From assembly GCA_017651465.1 (NCBI GenBank), contig JAGCCX010000066.1:1-59233 (forward strand): a stretch of 59,233 nt of DNA, in the 5' to 3' direction. This DNA comes from Bacteroidales bacterium. GTDB lineage: Bacteria; Bacteroidota; Bacteroidia; Bacteroidales; UBA932. The notes beneath the pieces are model-generated. The model ran no database searches. It was not told where the DNA came from and saw nothing but the letters and a program-made list of their open reading frames with translations. The position numbers and the translations under genes are program-made. This document shows positions 6,507 through 14,772 of the stretch, one piece after another (within the stretch, counting starts at the first letter, position 1; every line of letters starts with the position of its first letter).

Positions 6507-7730
6507 ATGCGACTTTATACCCTCACCTCTGATCTTCACGGCGAACTTGCCAAGAGTGCCCATAACGAGCAGTTTATTAAAGATATAGAAGCGGCTATAG
6601 GAGCTACCTTCGATTATCGGGAGTCGGACTTTTCCGATTTCGGGGCAATAGGAGACATTATTTACGTCCGCACTGGAGGCACGGAAGGTATCTTCCGCCA
6701 GCTCTTTGAAGGTCACGAGGGTGCACGGGTCCGCCTGCTTACCAGCGGGCAGAGCAACTCGCTTGCCGCATCGATGGAAATTATAAGCTGGCTCAACCAG
6801 CAGGGGCTCGGCGGAGAGATCATTCACGGCTCCGTCAAGGAGATTGCTTCCGACCTGCTTAAGTATTATCCTCCGGTGGGGCATATTTCTTCGAAGCTGA
6901 TACATCCGTTCGTCGATCCCGGAGTGCTTGAAGGCAAGCGTTACGGCGTGGTAGGTCAGCCATCCGACTGGCTGATCAGCAGCGCGGTCGATTACGAAAA
7001 AGCCCGTGAACTGCTGGGCGCCACGCTCGTTGACATCCCTATCGAAGAACTCGTCGCCCTGGCCTCTGCGGCCGACGGTGGGGGTAGCAGAGCCCTGGCC
7101 GCCCGCGGCGTCGTGAAAGGGAGTGATGAGCAGAACGGAGGACCCTACGGCCGCGAGCTCACCGACGAAGACTTCGACGGCTCGGAGCGTATCTATCAGG
7201 CACTTAAGCAGATAATTGCAAAATACAAACTTGACGGACTGACTCTCCGCTGCTTCGACCTTCTCTCGGCGCTGCACAACACCGGCTGCCTTTCCCTTGC
7301 CCGCCTGAATGCCGAGGGCTATGTGGCTACCTGTGAGGGAGACATTCCTGCAATGCTGTCTATGGCCGTTGTGCGCAAGCGCCGCGCCGTTTCGGGCTTC
7401 CAGGCCAACCTCTCCCGCATCGAGGGGAACAAGTTCCTGTTCGCCCATTGCACCGTGCCCCTGGATATGGTATCGGACTATTGCTACGACACTCATTTCG
7501 AGTCGGGCATAGGCGTTGCCATTCACGGAATCCTGCCAGCCGGCAAGGCACGCCTGTTCAAGATAAGTGCCGACCTGGAGCATTGCATCGACGTTCCCAT
7601 TGAAATTACAGATAATCCTTACGGCCCCAATCTGTGTCGTACCCAGGTGCAGATAAAAGGCTCTGCCGAGCTTAGGCGCTACTGCCTCGGAAGCCCCCTG
7701 GGCAACCACCATATCATCGTTCCCGAATAA
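6507..7730 (+). CDS. L-fucose isomerase-like family protein
   Basis: About 407 aa from the ATG at 6507, chosen because the upstream GTG lies inside the promoter. The protein belongs to the superfamily of L-fucose/L-arabinose isomerase-like proteins: an N-terminal alpha/beta region (RTGGTEGIFRQLFE, LLTSGQSNSLAASMEI), then DGLTLRCFDLL and CEGDIPAMLSMAVVRKR, the part that resembles the FucI C-terminal half. It may interconvert a sugar or sugar-derivative ketose and aldose, but the substrate is unknown. Residues about 188-226 are a low-complexity Gly/Ala-rich region. The downstream PEGA gene starts 54 bp later with no visible promoter, suggesting cotranscription. Confidence 0.7.
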   Translation: MRLYTLTSDLHGELAKSAHNEQFIKDIEAAIGATFDYRESDFSDFGAIGDIIYVRTGGTEGIFRQLFEGHEGARVRLLTSGQSNSLAASMEIISWLNQQGLGGEIIHGSVKEIASDLLKYYPPVGHISSKLIHPFVDPGVLEGKRYGVVGQPSDWLISSAVDYEKARELLGATLVDIPIEELVALASAADGGGSRALAARGVVKGSDEQNGGPYGRELTDEDFDGSERIYQALKQIIAKYKLDGLTLRCFDLLSALHNTGCLSLARLNAEGYVATCEGDIPAMLSMAVVRKRRAVSGFQANLSRIEGNKFLFAHCTVPLDMVSDYCYDTHFESGIGVAIHGILPAGKARLFKISADLEHCIDVPIEITDNPYGPNLCRTQVQIKGSAELRRYCLGSPLGNHHIIVPE

Positions 7731-7784
7731 GGGCCGCCCGCGGGAACACTCCTCGACTGAATTGAAACAAAAAACAAGCGAATA

Positions 7785-10097
7785 ATGAAAAGAATATTGG
7801 TACTATTGCTGCTGGCAATGCTTTCGTCCTTTGCCGCTTTTGCGCAGACCACCTTCGAAAAGCGCTACACCGAGGCTGTGGAATACTACACCCAGAAGCA
7901 GTACGATAAGGCGATCAAGCTGCTTGAGACCGCCAAGAAGGGCTCAGGCGTGACCAAAGACCAGGTGGCCCAGGCTACCAGGCTCATCAAGCAGTGTCAG
8001 GCTTCCAAGCAGAAAATGGCCGACCTTAACCTGTCCAAAGAGTCGGTGCTTTTCCCCGGCTCAGGCCAGAAGGACAGCGTGCTTGTATCTGCCGGCAAGG
8101 CTTGGGAAGTTACCTCCTTCCCGGAATGGTGCAAGACCTGGAACGACGATGAAGTCATCTACCTGAACGCCCTGCCCAACGAGACCGGCGAGAGCCGCAA
8201 GGGATTGATTGAAGTTACGATGGCCAAGGAACGTACCGCCTATATTCTTGTGACTCAGGATAAAATACAAAATATCAACTGCCCCGTTCGCATACAGACC
8301 GTGCCCGGCCGCGCCATCATCTATGTGGATAAGAACCCCGGTATGCTGACCGAGAACTTCGTGCTTGGAGAAGGGCGCCACAAGGTGGTGATCGAAAAAA
8401 GTGGCTTCGTGCGCAAAGATACCACTCTGGTAGTCACCCCTGAAAATGCCGAGGGTCTCTCCTGCCTTGTCAAGCTGACCCCCACTTTCTCCACCCTGAC
8501 GGTTGAAATAGAGCCTGCCGAGGGTTTCAGCTTCAAGACGCCGGCCACCCTTGAAATAAGCGGCAACGAGGTGGATCTGCATCCGGACGTAGTCAAAAGC
8601 TTCAACGTCGATCAGGAGCTGAGTTATTACAGCCTCTACGAGGGCAACATCATCCCCCTTCACCCGGGTCAATATATGGTGAAGGCGGGAGGTGCGGGCT
8701 TCAAGCCTTCGGCCAAGAGCATCACGGTTGAACGCGGGGGCAACGAGGCGGTCAAATTCATCCTTGAGCCCGTTTGCGGAACCTTGACGGTAAGCGACGA
8801 CGGAAATGCCGACGGTGCACAGGTCTTTGTGGACGGCAAGGAAGTGGGAACCGTTCCCGTGTCGGATATGGCCTTGATGGTTGGCAGCCACAAGGTTAAG
8901 GTAGTCAAAGAGGGCCTGGTATCAGCGCTGGAAGAATATAAGGTGGATATAGCGGAGAACGACAACACTAACTTGAAAGTGTCTATGCAGCAGTGCAGCG
9001 TGTACAACATCACGTCCGAGCCCTTGTACTGCAAGGTTTCGGTGGACGGCAAGGCTATGGGCACCACGCCCATCAAGTTGGTGATGCTGGACGGTAAGCA
9101 CGAAGTTCGCCTCGAAAAGACAGGCTATTTCCCCCTGACAATGGCTTTTACCACCGACTTTTCTTCTCTCTCGCACGATATGTCCGTCGAGCTTGAGAGG
9201 GCTTATCCTCTGTCTATTACCAGCGATAAAGACAGTCTGGGAATATCCATCACCCGCTCCGGAGGAAAGCTCGTCTATGTGACGCCCAACAAGTCCAAGA
9301 CCCCTTGCGAGGTGTACCTCCCTCTGAGCAACAAGCCATATCGTATAGAGCTTGTGAGGAGCGACCGTCGCCGGGCCTACAAGGGCAATCTCTATTTCAG
9401 CGATCCCAAGCACGACCATAAGCATATTCTCACCTGGGCCAACAATCCAATTATCCTGTCCGGACAGTGGTACGCCATTCCTCCGTCACCGGCCCTCGAA
9501 TTCAGCCAGATGAACAAGTCCTACTCCCGCCTGGCTGATGCCAACCTGGTCAAATTCAAGCTGTTCCCCGGTTTCTCCACGAGCCTTGCCAAGGCGGCGC
9601 TGTTCTGGGAGCAGGGCGGCAACATTGTCTATCCCTCCAACAGCAAAGGCACGATGGGACTCACTCCCGGCGACGACGGGTATAAGGATGTAAGGCTGAT
9701 TCCGGCCATCACGCTCCTGTTCCTTAACGATGAATTCCGTATGGGAGGAGCCATTACCCAGAATATCGACATCAATTTGCTCGCCTCTTATGCGTGGTAT
9801 CCCGACCTTTCCTCTCTGGTTACTTTTACTCATATGTCGGGCCACGACGTGTTTGCCGGACTGGAGCTCAACTCCCGTATTCCGGTATTCAATATCAGCG
9901 TACGCGCCGGTATTCAGGCATTCTACGGCCAAGCCAACATAGCTCGGCCGAATGCTGTAGAAGGCAGTATTCTGGAAAACAGGTACGTGATCGAAGACTA
10001 CAGGATTCCTTTCGAGAGGATGCAGTTCGTTCTGGGAATCGGCTTCTCGTTGGGCGGAACTGAGGCAAGGGGGCAGAATATAGTCCGCCTGTTCTGA
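7785..10097 (+). CDS. BACON and PEGA domain envelope protein with C-terminal barrel-like region
   Basis: 770 aa. A signal peptide ends at AFAQ (residue 21). Residues 22-75 resemble a TPR pair (YTEAVEYYTQKQYDKAIKLL). Residues about 81-160 look like a BACON domain (LNLSKESVLFPGSGQKDSVL). PEGA-type repeats follow at about 165-235, 325-400 and 400-470, for example KVSVDGKAMGTTPIKLVML. The last ~180 residues alternate hydrophobic and polar residues with aromatics and may form an outer-membrane barrel. PEGA domains are usually surface or periplasmic beta modules; the substrate is unknown. A hairpin terminator lies just downstream. Confidence 0.75.
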   Translation: MKRILVLLLLAMLSSFAAFAQTTFEKRYTEAVEYYTQKQYDKAIKLLETAKKGSGVTKDQVAQATRLIKQCQASKQKMADLNLSKESVLFPGSGQKDSVLVSAGKAWEVTSFPEWCKTWNDDEVIYLNALPNETGESRKGLIEVTMAKERTAYILVTQDKIQNINCPVRIQTVPGRAIIYVDKNPGMLTENFVLGEGRHKVVIEKSGFVRKDTTLVVTPENAEGLSCLVKLTPTFSTLTVEIEPAEGFSFKTPATLEISGNEVDLHPDVVKSFNVDQELSYYSLYEGNIIPLHPGQYMVKAGGAGFKPSAKSITVERGGNEAVKFILEPVCGTLTVSDDGNADGAQVFVDGKEVGTVPVSDMALMVGSHKVKVVKEGLVSALEEYKVDIAENDNTNLKVSMQQCSVYNITSEPLYCKVSVDGKAMGTTPIKLVMLDGKHEVRLEKTGYFPLTMAFTTDFSSLSHDMSVELERAYPLSITSDKDSLGISITRSGGKLVYVTPNKSKTPCEVYLPLSNKPYRIELVRSDRRRAYKGNLYFSDPKHDHKHILTWANNPIILSGQWYAIPPSPALEFSQMNKSYSRLADANLVKFKLFPGFSTSLAKAALFWEQGGNIVYPSNSKGTMGLTPGDDGYKDVRLIPAITLLFLNDEFRMGGAITQNIDINLLASYAWYPDLSSLVTFTHMSGHDVFAGLELNSRIPVFNISVRAGIQAFYGQANIARPNAVEGSILENRYVIEDYRIPFERMQFVLGIGFSLGGTEARGQNIVRLF

Positions 10098-10104
10098 TAA
10101 AACT

Positions 10105-10123
10105 ACCTGCCCCTCCGGCAGGT
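10105..10123. terminator. Bidirectional hairpin between convergent genes
   Basis: ACCTGCC-CCTCC-GGCAGGT, a 7-bp perfect stem with a 5-base loop, fills the 28-bp gap between the PEGA gene and dacB. There is no long T run on either strand, so terminator function is plausible rather than certain. Confidence 0.55.
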
Positions 10124-10125
10124 GA

Positions 10126-11643
10126 TCAGGGCTCCTGGGCGAGGCTGAGGATTATCTCGTCCAGGATTTGCGCAACTTTGTAGGTGGGCGCGGTGATGTT
10201 GTTGGTGATGATCGAGAAGAAGATGGTCTTGGAATCGTTGCCGTCGGCGGGCAGTATGTACCCGCTGAAACTGCGTACCCCGTTCATCGAGCCGCTCTTC
10301 ATCTTTATCCTTTCCTTAACATCGTCGGGAGCGTCGGGCAAACGGTTCAGAAGGGTGCTTTTGCTGCCGGGGTAGGGAAGCGAAGCGATGTAGGCGTCTT
10401 TCTCGGGGCTCCAGAACATTTTGCGCAGGAAGCGCACAAAGAAGTCGGGCGATATGTAGTCTTTGCGGGACAAGCCGCTGCCGTCAACCATCTGGCAGGC
10501 TCCGTCCGTCTTGAGGCCCATTGCGGCGAGCAGTTCATATACCGCTTTCTCGGAGAGTTCGCGGCCGCTCTGGCCGTACAGGCTCACCGGGAGTATGTTG
10601 AAAAGCGTTTCGGCGTAGAAATTATCGCTCTCGAAATTGGTGTCCCGCACAATCTGCCTCAGCGTAGGCGACCAGCCCTTGCCCAATGCCGTGAGAGTCT
10701 CGGGAGCGGCGGCTTTGCGGCCTATGTCGGAAAACAGCAGGTCGGTGCGGAGCAGGCCCTGGGGGGATACGTCGGCATAAGCGCCGTGCACCTTCATTCC
10801 GCCCGAGAGCAGGTAGCGGTAAAAATAGTATGCGCAGGTGTACGGGCCGTAGAAATTGGACGCCTCAAGCTTGTACGACTTGCGGTCGGAGGGGAAGCTG
10901 CCCTGGAATTCACCCACCGGAGCGAACTCGGAGTTGATATAGTAGATGGTGTTGGCGCTCTTGGCCTCTCCTGTGCGGGCCGAATTCACAAAACTCATCC
11001 AGGGAGTCTCGGGATAGACGGGCTCCACAAGCGGCGATTTGCCAAGCATCGACGGCTTCACCGTGAAGGTCTGGGCATTCTCGAAGAAGTTGAGCCCCGA
11101 GGGCCCTGCACCGTAGTTGTATCCCATATCTTCGGCCTGCCAGGTCATACTCTGCAGCGGGCGCTTGAAGTAGCGGCCGTCACCCACCACGTGGCCGGTT
11201 ATTTCTTTTATTCCCGCCTTGTCGAGCAGGTCTTTCCACGTCTGGAAAGTCTTTAGCAGCGAATCGGCGCACGATGAACGGGCACCGATGGTGGGGTCGC
11301 CTCCTCCAACGATGTACAGGTCCCCGTGGAGCACTCCGTCTTTGACTGTGCCGCTGTGGGCGAGGGTTGTGGAGAAGCGCCAGGATGAACCTAACTGCTT
11401 AAGTGCCAGGCCGGTGGTGATGAGTTTTACATTCGATGCAGGCACCATCTTGAGCCTGCGGTTGTATTGGGCCAGGGTGTCGGAACCCCGCACTGCGAGA
11501 ATCCCGAATATACCGGAACGCAGAGGCTCTTTCCGGGAATATTCCGAAACGAGCTTCTGCGTTTCTGTGTTGCGGGTGGCTCCCCCGGCCGGTACAAAGT
11601 ACAGCAGGGACAGCGCCGCGAGTATAAAGGCTATGCGCTTCAA
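10126..11643 (-). CDS. dacB: D-alanyl-D-alanine carboxypeptidase/endopeptidase (PBP4, peptidase S13)
   Basis: 505 aa with an N-terminal signal peptide. The penicillin-binding motifs are SNVK (Ser70 nucleophile, Lys73), SDN in FESDNFYAETLF, and KSG in MKSGSMNGVRSFSGY (the KTG-box variant). The region before the SDN is the large insert typical of S13 enzymes. It trims or cleaves peptidoglycan peptide cross-links in the periplasm. Its ATG overlaps the stop of the upstream 91-aa gene by 4 nt, so the two are cotranscribed. Confidence 0.92.
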   Translation of the reverse strand: MKRIAFILAALSLLYFVPAGGATRNTETQKLVSEYSRKEPLRSGIFGILAVRGSDTLAQYNRRLKMVPASNVKLITTGLALKQLGSSWRFSTTLAHSGTVKDGVLHGDLYIVGGGDPTIGARSSCADSLLKTFQTWKDLLDKAGIKEITGHVVGDGRYFKRPLQSMTWQAEDMGYNYGAGPSGLNFFENAQTFTVKPSMLGKSPLVEPVYPETPWMSFVNSARTGEAKSANTIYYINSEFAPVGEFQGSFPSDRKSYKLEASNFYGPYTCAYYFYRYLLSGGMKVHGAYADVSPQGLLRTDLLFSDIGRKAAAPETLTALGKGWSPTLRQIVRDTNFESDNFYAETLFNILPVSLYGQSGRELSEKAVYELLAAMGLKTDGACQMVDGSGLSRKDYISPDFFVRFLRKMFWSPEKDAYIASLPYPGSKSTLLNRLPDAPDDVKERIKMKSGSMNGVRSFSGYILPADGNDSKTIFFSIITNNITAPTYKVAQILDEIILSLAQEP

Positions 11644-11915
11644 GCCTCTTTCCTGACGGCCGCGCTCAGCTTCTCGTAGAGTGCGTCGGTGCGCTCGAGC
11701 ACCTCTTTGCGGAGGGCGTTGTAGTACACCTTGGCGGTGCCATCTACCTTGGCCACCTTGTCGCGGAGTTCGTTATACAGATCGATTGCTTCTTCCATAA
11801 GGGCGGAAGCCTCGTCTTCGGATACCTTGGAATTGACTGCAGCCACGAGTGAACAATCCTCGATGAATGCACTCAGCACATAGTCGATGTCTTTCTTGAT
11901 GTCTCTAAGATTCAT
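11640..11915 (-). CDS. Conserved hypothetical helical protein upstream of dacB
   Basis: 91 aa, highly charged and probably all-helical, with no signal peptide or membrane helix, hence cytoplasmic. Examples of the sequence are MNLRDIKKDIDYVLSAFIED and ALRKEVLERTDALYEKLSAA. I recognise the style of a small conserved Bacteroidales protein but no domain. It starts 22 bp after a -7 box and is coupled to dacB through an ATGA overlap. Its promoter and first six codons are duplicated at 13011-13058 (see repeats). Confidence 0.75.
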   Translation of the reverse strand: MNLRDIKKDIDYVLSAFIEDCSLVAAVNSKVSEDEASALMEEAIDLYNELRDKVAKVDGTAKVYYNALRKEVLERTDALYEKLSAAVRKEA

Positions 11916-11945
11916 ATCTTTCTGAATTAATTCAGCGCAAAGATA
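11898..11945. repeat. Direct repeat copy A: promoter plus 5' end of the 91-aa gene
   Basis: 48 bp that match 13011-13058 at 43 of 48 positions with no gaps. It covers the minus-strand -7 box TATCTTTG, the leader, and codons 1-6 (MNLRDI) of the 91-aa gene. Copy B has lost the start codon (ATG to ATT). Confidence 0.85.
11938..11945 (-). promoter_or_regulatory. Bacteroidetes -7 box for the 91-aa gene and dacB
   Basis: TATCTTTG on the minus strand, 22 bp upstream of the ATG at 11915. It lies at the end of direct repeat copy A. Confidence 0.6.
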
Positions 11946-11949
11946 GTGA

Positions 11950-13008
11950 TTATTTTTGAAATAACGGTTTCAGGGCGGCATCGATTCCTTCGCCACGCAT
12001 TCCGTCCTGAAGGACTTTTCCGTCAGGCCCGAAGAGGAAAAGATGGGGAATGCCGTTCACTCCATATTCCTCGGCAAGTGTGTCTCCCGGATCCAGCAAC
12101 TGCGGATAATGGATGCCCAGTTGTTTCATTGCCTCTTTTGTCGCATCCTGTTTATCCTGTACCGGAATTCCCAGGACGATAAGACCTTTGTCTTTATAGT
12201 CGTTGTAGGCTTTGATGACAAACGGCGTCTCATCCCGGCAGGGACCGCACCAGGAAGCCCAGAAATCCACCAGGACATAGGCCCCTTGCCCGATAAAGTC
12301 AGACAGATTCCCATTGGATTCGATGAAATCATCCCCGGAAGGATTCAATTGGATAACTGTTCTTTTGGTGGCCGTAAGAGACTCGTAGTGGCCGGCAACC
12401 TTAGCGTCGGCGTGGATGCACTCTCCACCCTGTTCGTATAAACTGATGAATTCTTCATCTGTTGCGTCAGATGCCAGTATGTGCATGGCCTGCACCCCGA
12501 TAGGATCCTGCAAATGGTTCAGGTAAACCTCCTTGCAGTGGTCGGCTATGGCTTTGTGCATTTCTTCAAAGAGGGCTTTGGAGCCTGCTTCGTCCCCGCT
12601 CTCCGCCAGCGCCGTTGCCTTGTCGTTATAGCTCATGAAATGATTCATTATCCATTGCTGGAGTTCCTGGAGCTCTTCCGAAAGCGGACTGCCGCTTACG
12701 GTAGCAATCCCATCCTCGATCTTCACGGTGATTTCCTTGCTGTCGGGAATCAGGGCGACGGGCTCGCCCTTCGGCACGGTGATGACGGAGATTCCGGACA
12801 GAGAGTTCCTCTCGCAAGTCAGGGTGAATGCGCCCTCATGAACAGCGGTGGCATCCATACGTTTTCCCGCTTTATCTACCAGATATACACTGTCCACCTG
12901 CGGGCTGACAGAACCTGTAATGGTGCATGTCCGGTTGGAGGAACATGCGACGACTCCTATCAGGAAGGATGCGGCCAGTAATGATTTGCGTAACATATTA
13001 ATTGTCAA
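11950..13008 (-). CDS. TlpA-like thioredoxin-fold lipoprotein (DUF4369-type N-terminus)
   Basis: 352 aa. Lipobox VVAC at Cys22. Residues 26-110 form the beta-rich N-terminal domain common in Bacteroidetes thiol-disulfide lipoproteins (DUF4369-like). A helical linker follows, and then the TlpA/AhpC-type thioredoxin domain with FWASWCGPCRDE, in which Cys254 and Cys257 are the redox pair, and GIPHLFLFGPDGKV containing the cis-Pro. It probably reduces or isomerises disulfides on the periplasmic face. An internal ATG at residue 5 is an equally good start. The gene sits between two copies of a 48-bp direct repeat and uses the promoter in copy B. Confidence 0.87.
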   Translation of the reverse strand: MTINMLRKSLLAASFLIGVVACSSNRTCTITGSVSPQVDSVYLVDKAGKRMDATAVHEGAFTLTCERNSLSGISVITVPKGEPVALIPDSKEITVKIEDGIATVSGSPLSEELQELQQWIMNHFMSYNDKATALAESGDEAGSKALFEEMHKAIADHCKEVYLNHLQDPIGVQAMHILASDATDEEFISLYEQGGECIHADAKVAGHYESLTATKRTVIQLNPSGDDFIESNGNLSDFIGQGAYVLVDFWASWCGPCRDETPFVIKAYNDYKDKGLIVLGIPVQDKQDATKEAMKQLGIHYPQLLDPGDTLAEEYGVNGIPHLFLFGPDGKVLQDGMRGEGIDAALKPLFQK

Positions 13009-13010
13009 AT

Positions 13011-13058
13011 GATGTCTTTAAGATTAATGTCTTTCTGAATTAATTCGGGGCAAAGATA
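13011..13058. repeat. Direct repeat copy B: promoter segment upstream of the tlpA-like gene
   Basis: Matches 11898-11945 at 43 of 48 positions without gaps. It carries the -7 box and leader plus a remnant of the first codons of the 91-aa gene in which ATG has become ATT. The tlpA-like gene lies exactly between copies A and B, as if it had been added together with a duplicated promoter. Confidence 0.85.
13051..13058 (-). promoter_or_regulatory. Bacteroidetes -7 box for the tlpA-like gene
   Basis: TATCTTTG on the minus strand, 42 bp upstream of the ATG at 13008, within direct repeat copy B and only 7 bp beyond the stop of the kelch/AraC gene. Confidence 0.6.
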
Positions 13059-13065
13059 CGAATTA

Positions 13066-14730
13066 TTATTCTTTTTCCCCTACATTCTGTGTCTGTGTCC
13101 ATTCCGACGGAGTCTTGCCGGTGAGTGCCTTGAAACTGCGATAGAAAGACTGTTCGTTGGCAAACCCGGATTCGTCGGCCACCTGATACATGGGCTTGTC
13201 CGGGTATTGCAGGATCAGCTCCTTTGCATGGCGGATGCGCAAGCTTGTCAGATATTCAGGGAAGGACATTCCCCATTGTCCGTTGATGCAGGCCGAAACA
13301 TAGGTGGAGTTCGTGGCCAGCTCCGTGGCGATATCCTGAACTTTGAGGCCTTTGCGCAGATAAAGCCGCCTGTCTTCCACCAGAGTCGCGATCCGCGAGG
13401 AGAGATCGGCGCCCGGGGAGGGTACGGCGTCGCGGTATCCGGGCTCCGGCGATGAAGTGGAAAGCCGTCGCCTCAGCGCCAGAGAGCATCCAAACACAGT
13501 GCCGGCTGCCAAAAGCAAAAGGAATGGCCATAACGGTACGGCCGCTGATCCGGCACGGGCGGGTTCAGTATGGATAATGAAGGCTTTTCCGACAGGATTG
13601 TAGTTGTCTCCGGTATTCCCGCCCACAAAGGCAATGCGGCCGCCGGGCAGCAGGACGTTGTAAAGATCCCAGCCATGAACGTAATTGTCGGCCGAGAACA
13701 ATGTTACCGGGGCTTTGCCTCCGCGCAGGACCTCGCCATAGCCGATCCGGCAGACATATATGCGCTCTTCCCCGGCTGCGAAACTGACCAGATAAGCCTG
13801 TCCGGAGGCTTTATCCGTGTGAACGACGCTCCAGGCGATGGACTCACCTTCCGGGCTTGTCATGGGAATGGGCGTCTCTGTCTCCAGCAAGGAGAAGTTT
13901 TCACCCGTCTGCTTGATGATGCCCGCCTGTCCGTCTTCGATCCGGGTGGCGGGAATGAGGGCGGCGTAGGCTCCCAGGGCATCATTGCCTATGGAATAAC
14001 AATCTTGAGAGTAACTGGCTTCGAAGGTGACCGGCCGCCATTCCAGGAACAGGGAATCACAGAACGGGTCTCCTTTGAAACGGTCGATGAGGATGGGACC
14101 ATCCGTCTCGCCATGGGAACCTGAAGGACTTAGGATCAAGGCATTGTCAGTGGCGCAAGGGAGGATGTATGGATTGCTCCGGGGTTGGGCGGCCGTCTTG
14201 ATGCGGCTTCCGCCCTTTTCGGTCGAATAGGAAGCGATATCATCTTCTCCGTACCAGTTGCCGCTGACCACGATGGTGCCGTCGGAAAGGACGGCGGCCG
14301 ACGCGCGGGTCCGGGCCCGGTCCAGGATGGGCATGGGGGAGAAGCTGTGGGTGACGGGATTGTACACCTCGGCCCCCAGACTCCGTCCTTTCCCGAAGGA
14401 TTCGCTCATCCCTCCCGCCACAAGGACCTCCCCGCCGGGAAGTTTGGCTACGGAGGCGTAATCGTGCGGATAGAGGCTTTCCACCAGATGCCATTTCCCG
14501 TCCTTGAGATACTCCGCAGTGGCCGTGGGAACGAAGCCCGTGGTGTGCCCGCCGATGACCGTTAGCTCCCCGCCGATTTCCAGTAGCGCGTGGCCGCTGC
14601 GGGGAATGTTCAGGGATGGGAGCTGTTCAACCTGCACGGTCCTGTCATGGCCGGCCCCGACGGGAGCGCTGAAGCAGCCGCAGGCAAGAACCGGAAGCAA
14701 GACTGACCAAATGGCGCCAACGTGTTTCAT
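13066..14730 (-). CDS. Membrane-spanning kelch-propeller / AraC-family one-component regulator
   Basis: 554 aa. The N-terminus is a signal or lipobox region (VLACGC). Residues about 35-390 contain kelch-like beta-propeller repeats: SGHALLEIGGELTVIGG, LPGGEVLVAGG, LSDGTIVVSGN and LPGGRIAFVGGN. One transmembrane helix follows (PLWPFLLLLAAGTVFGCSLA), then a cytoplasmic AraC-type double helix-turn-helix (LKVQDIATELATNSTYVSAC ... VADESGFANEQSFYRSFKAL). The layout suggests a sensor that binds a ligand outside the cytoplasm and regulates DNA directly, without a kinase. It follows the duplicated lipoprotein module and may control it. It has its own promoter 5 bp before the ATG. Confidence 0.85.
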   Translation of the reverse strand: MKHVGAIWSVLLPVLACGCFSAPVGAGHDRTVQVEQLPSLNIPRSGHALLEIGGELTVIGGHTTGFVPTATAEYLKDGKWHLVESLYPHDYASVAKLPGGEVLVAGGMSESFGKGRSLGAEVYNPVTHSFSPMPILDRARTRASAAVLSDGTIVVSGNWYGEDDIASYSTEKGGSRIKTAAQPRSNPYILPCATDNALILSPSGSHGETDGPILIDRFKGDPFCDSLFLEWRPVTFEASYSQDCYSIGNDALGAYAALIPATRIEDGQAGIIKQTGENFSLLETETPIPMTSPEGESIAWSVVHTDKASGQAYLVSFAAGEERIYVCRIGYGEVLRGGKAPVTLFSADNYVHGWDLYNVLLPGGRIAFVGGNTGDNYNPVGKAFIIHTEPARAGSAAVPLWPFLLLLAAGTVFGCSLALRRRLSTSSPEPGYRDAVPSPGADLSSRIATLVEDRRLYLRKGLKVQDIATELATNSTYVSACINGQWGMSFPEYLTSLRIRHAKELILQYPDKPMYQVADESGFANEQSFYRSFKALTGKTPSEWTQTQNVGEKE

Positions 14731-14735
14731 CTCTG

Positions 14736-14743
14736 CAAAGATA
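14736..14743 (-). promoter_or_regulatory. Bacteroidetes -7 box, leaderless arrangement, kelch/AraC gene
   Basis: TATCTTTG on the minus strand with exactly 5 bp to the ATG at 14730. The regulator can therefore be transcribed independently of the lipoprotein genes upstream. Confidence 0.65.
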
Positions 14744-14772
14744 AATTATTATCTTCATGAAATGACCAGCCG

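Noticed and set aside
14736-14772. Transcription of the kelch/AraC gene only as part of the upstream operon
   Set aside because: A consensus -7 box 5 bp before its ATG gives it an independent promoter, although readthrough is not excluded.
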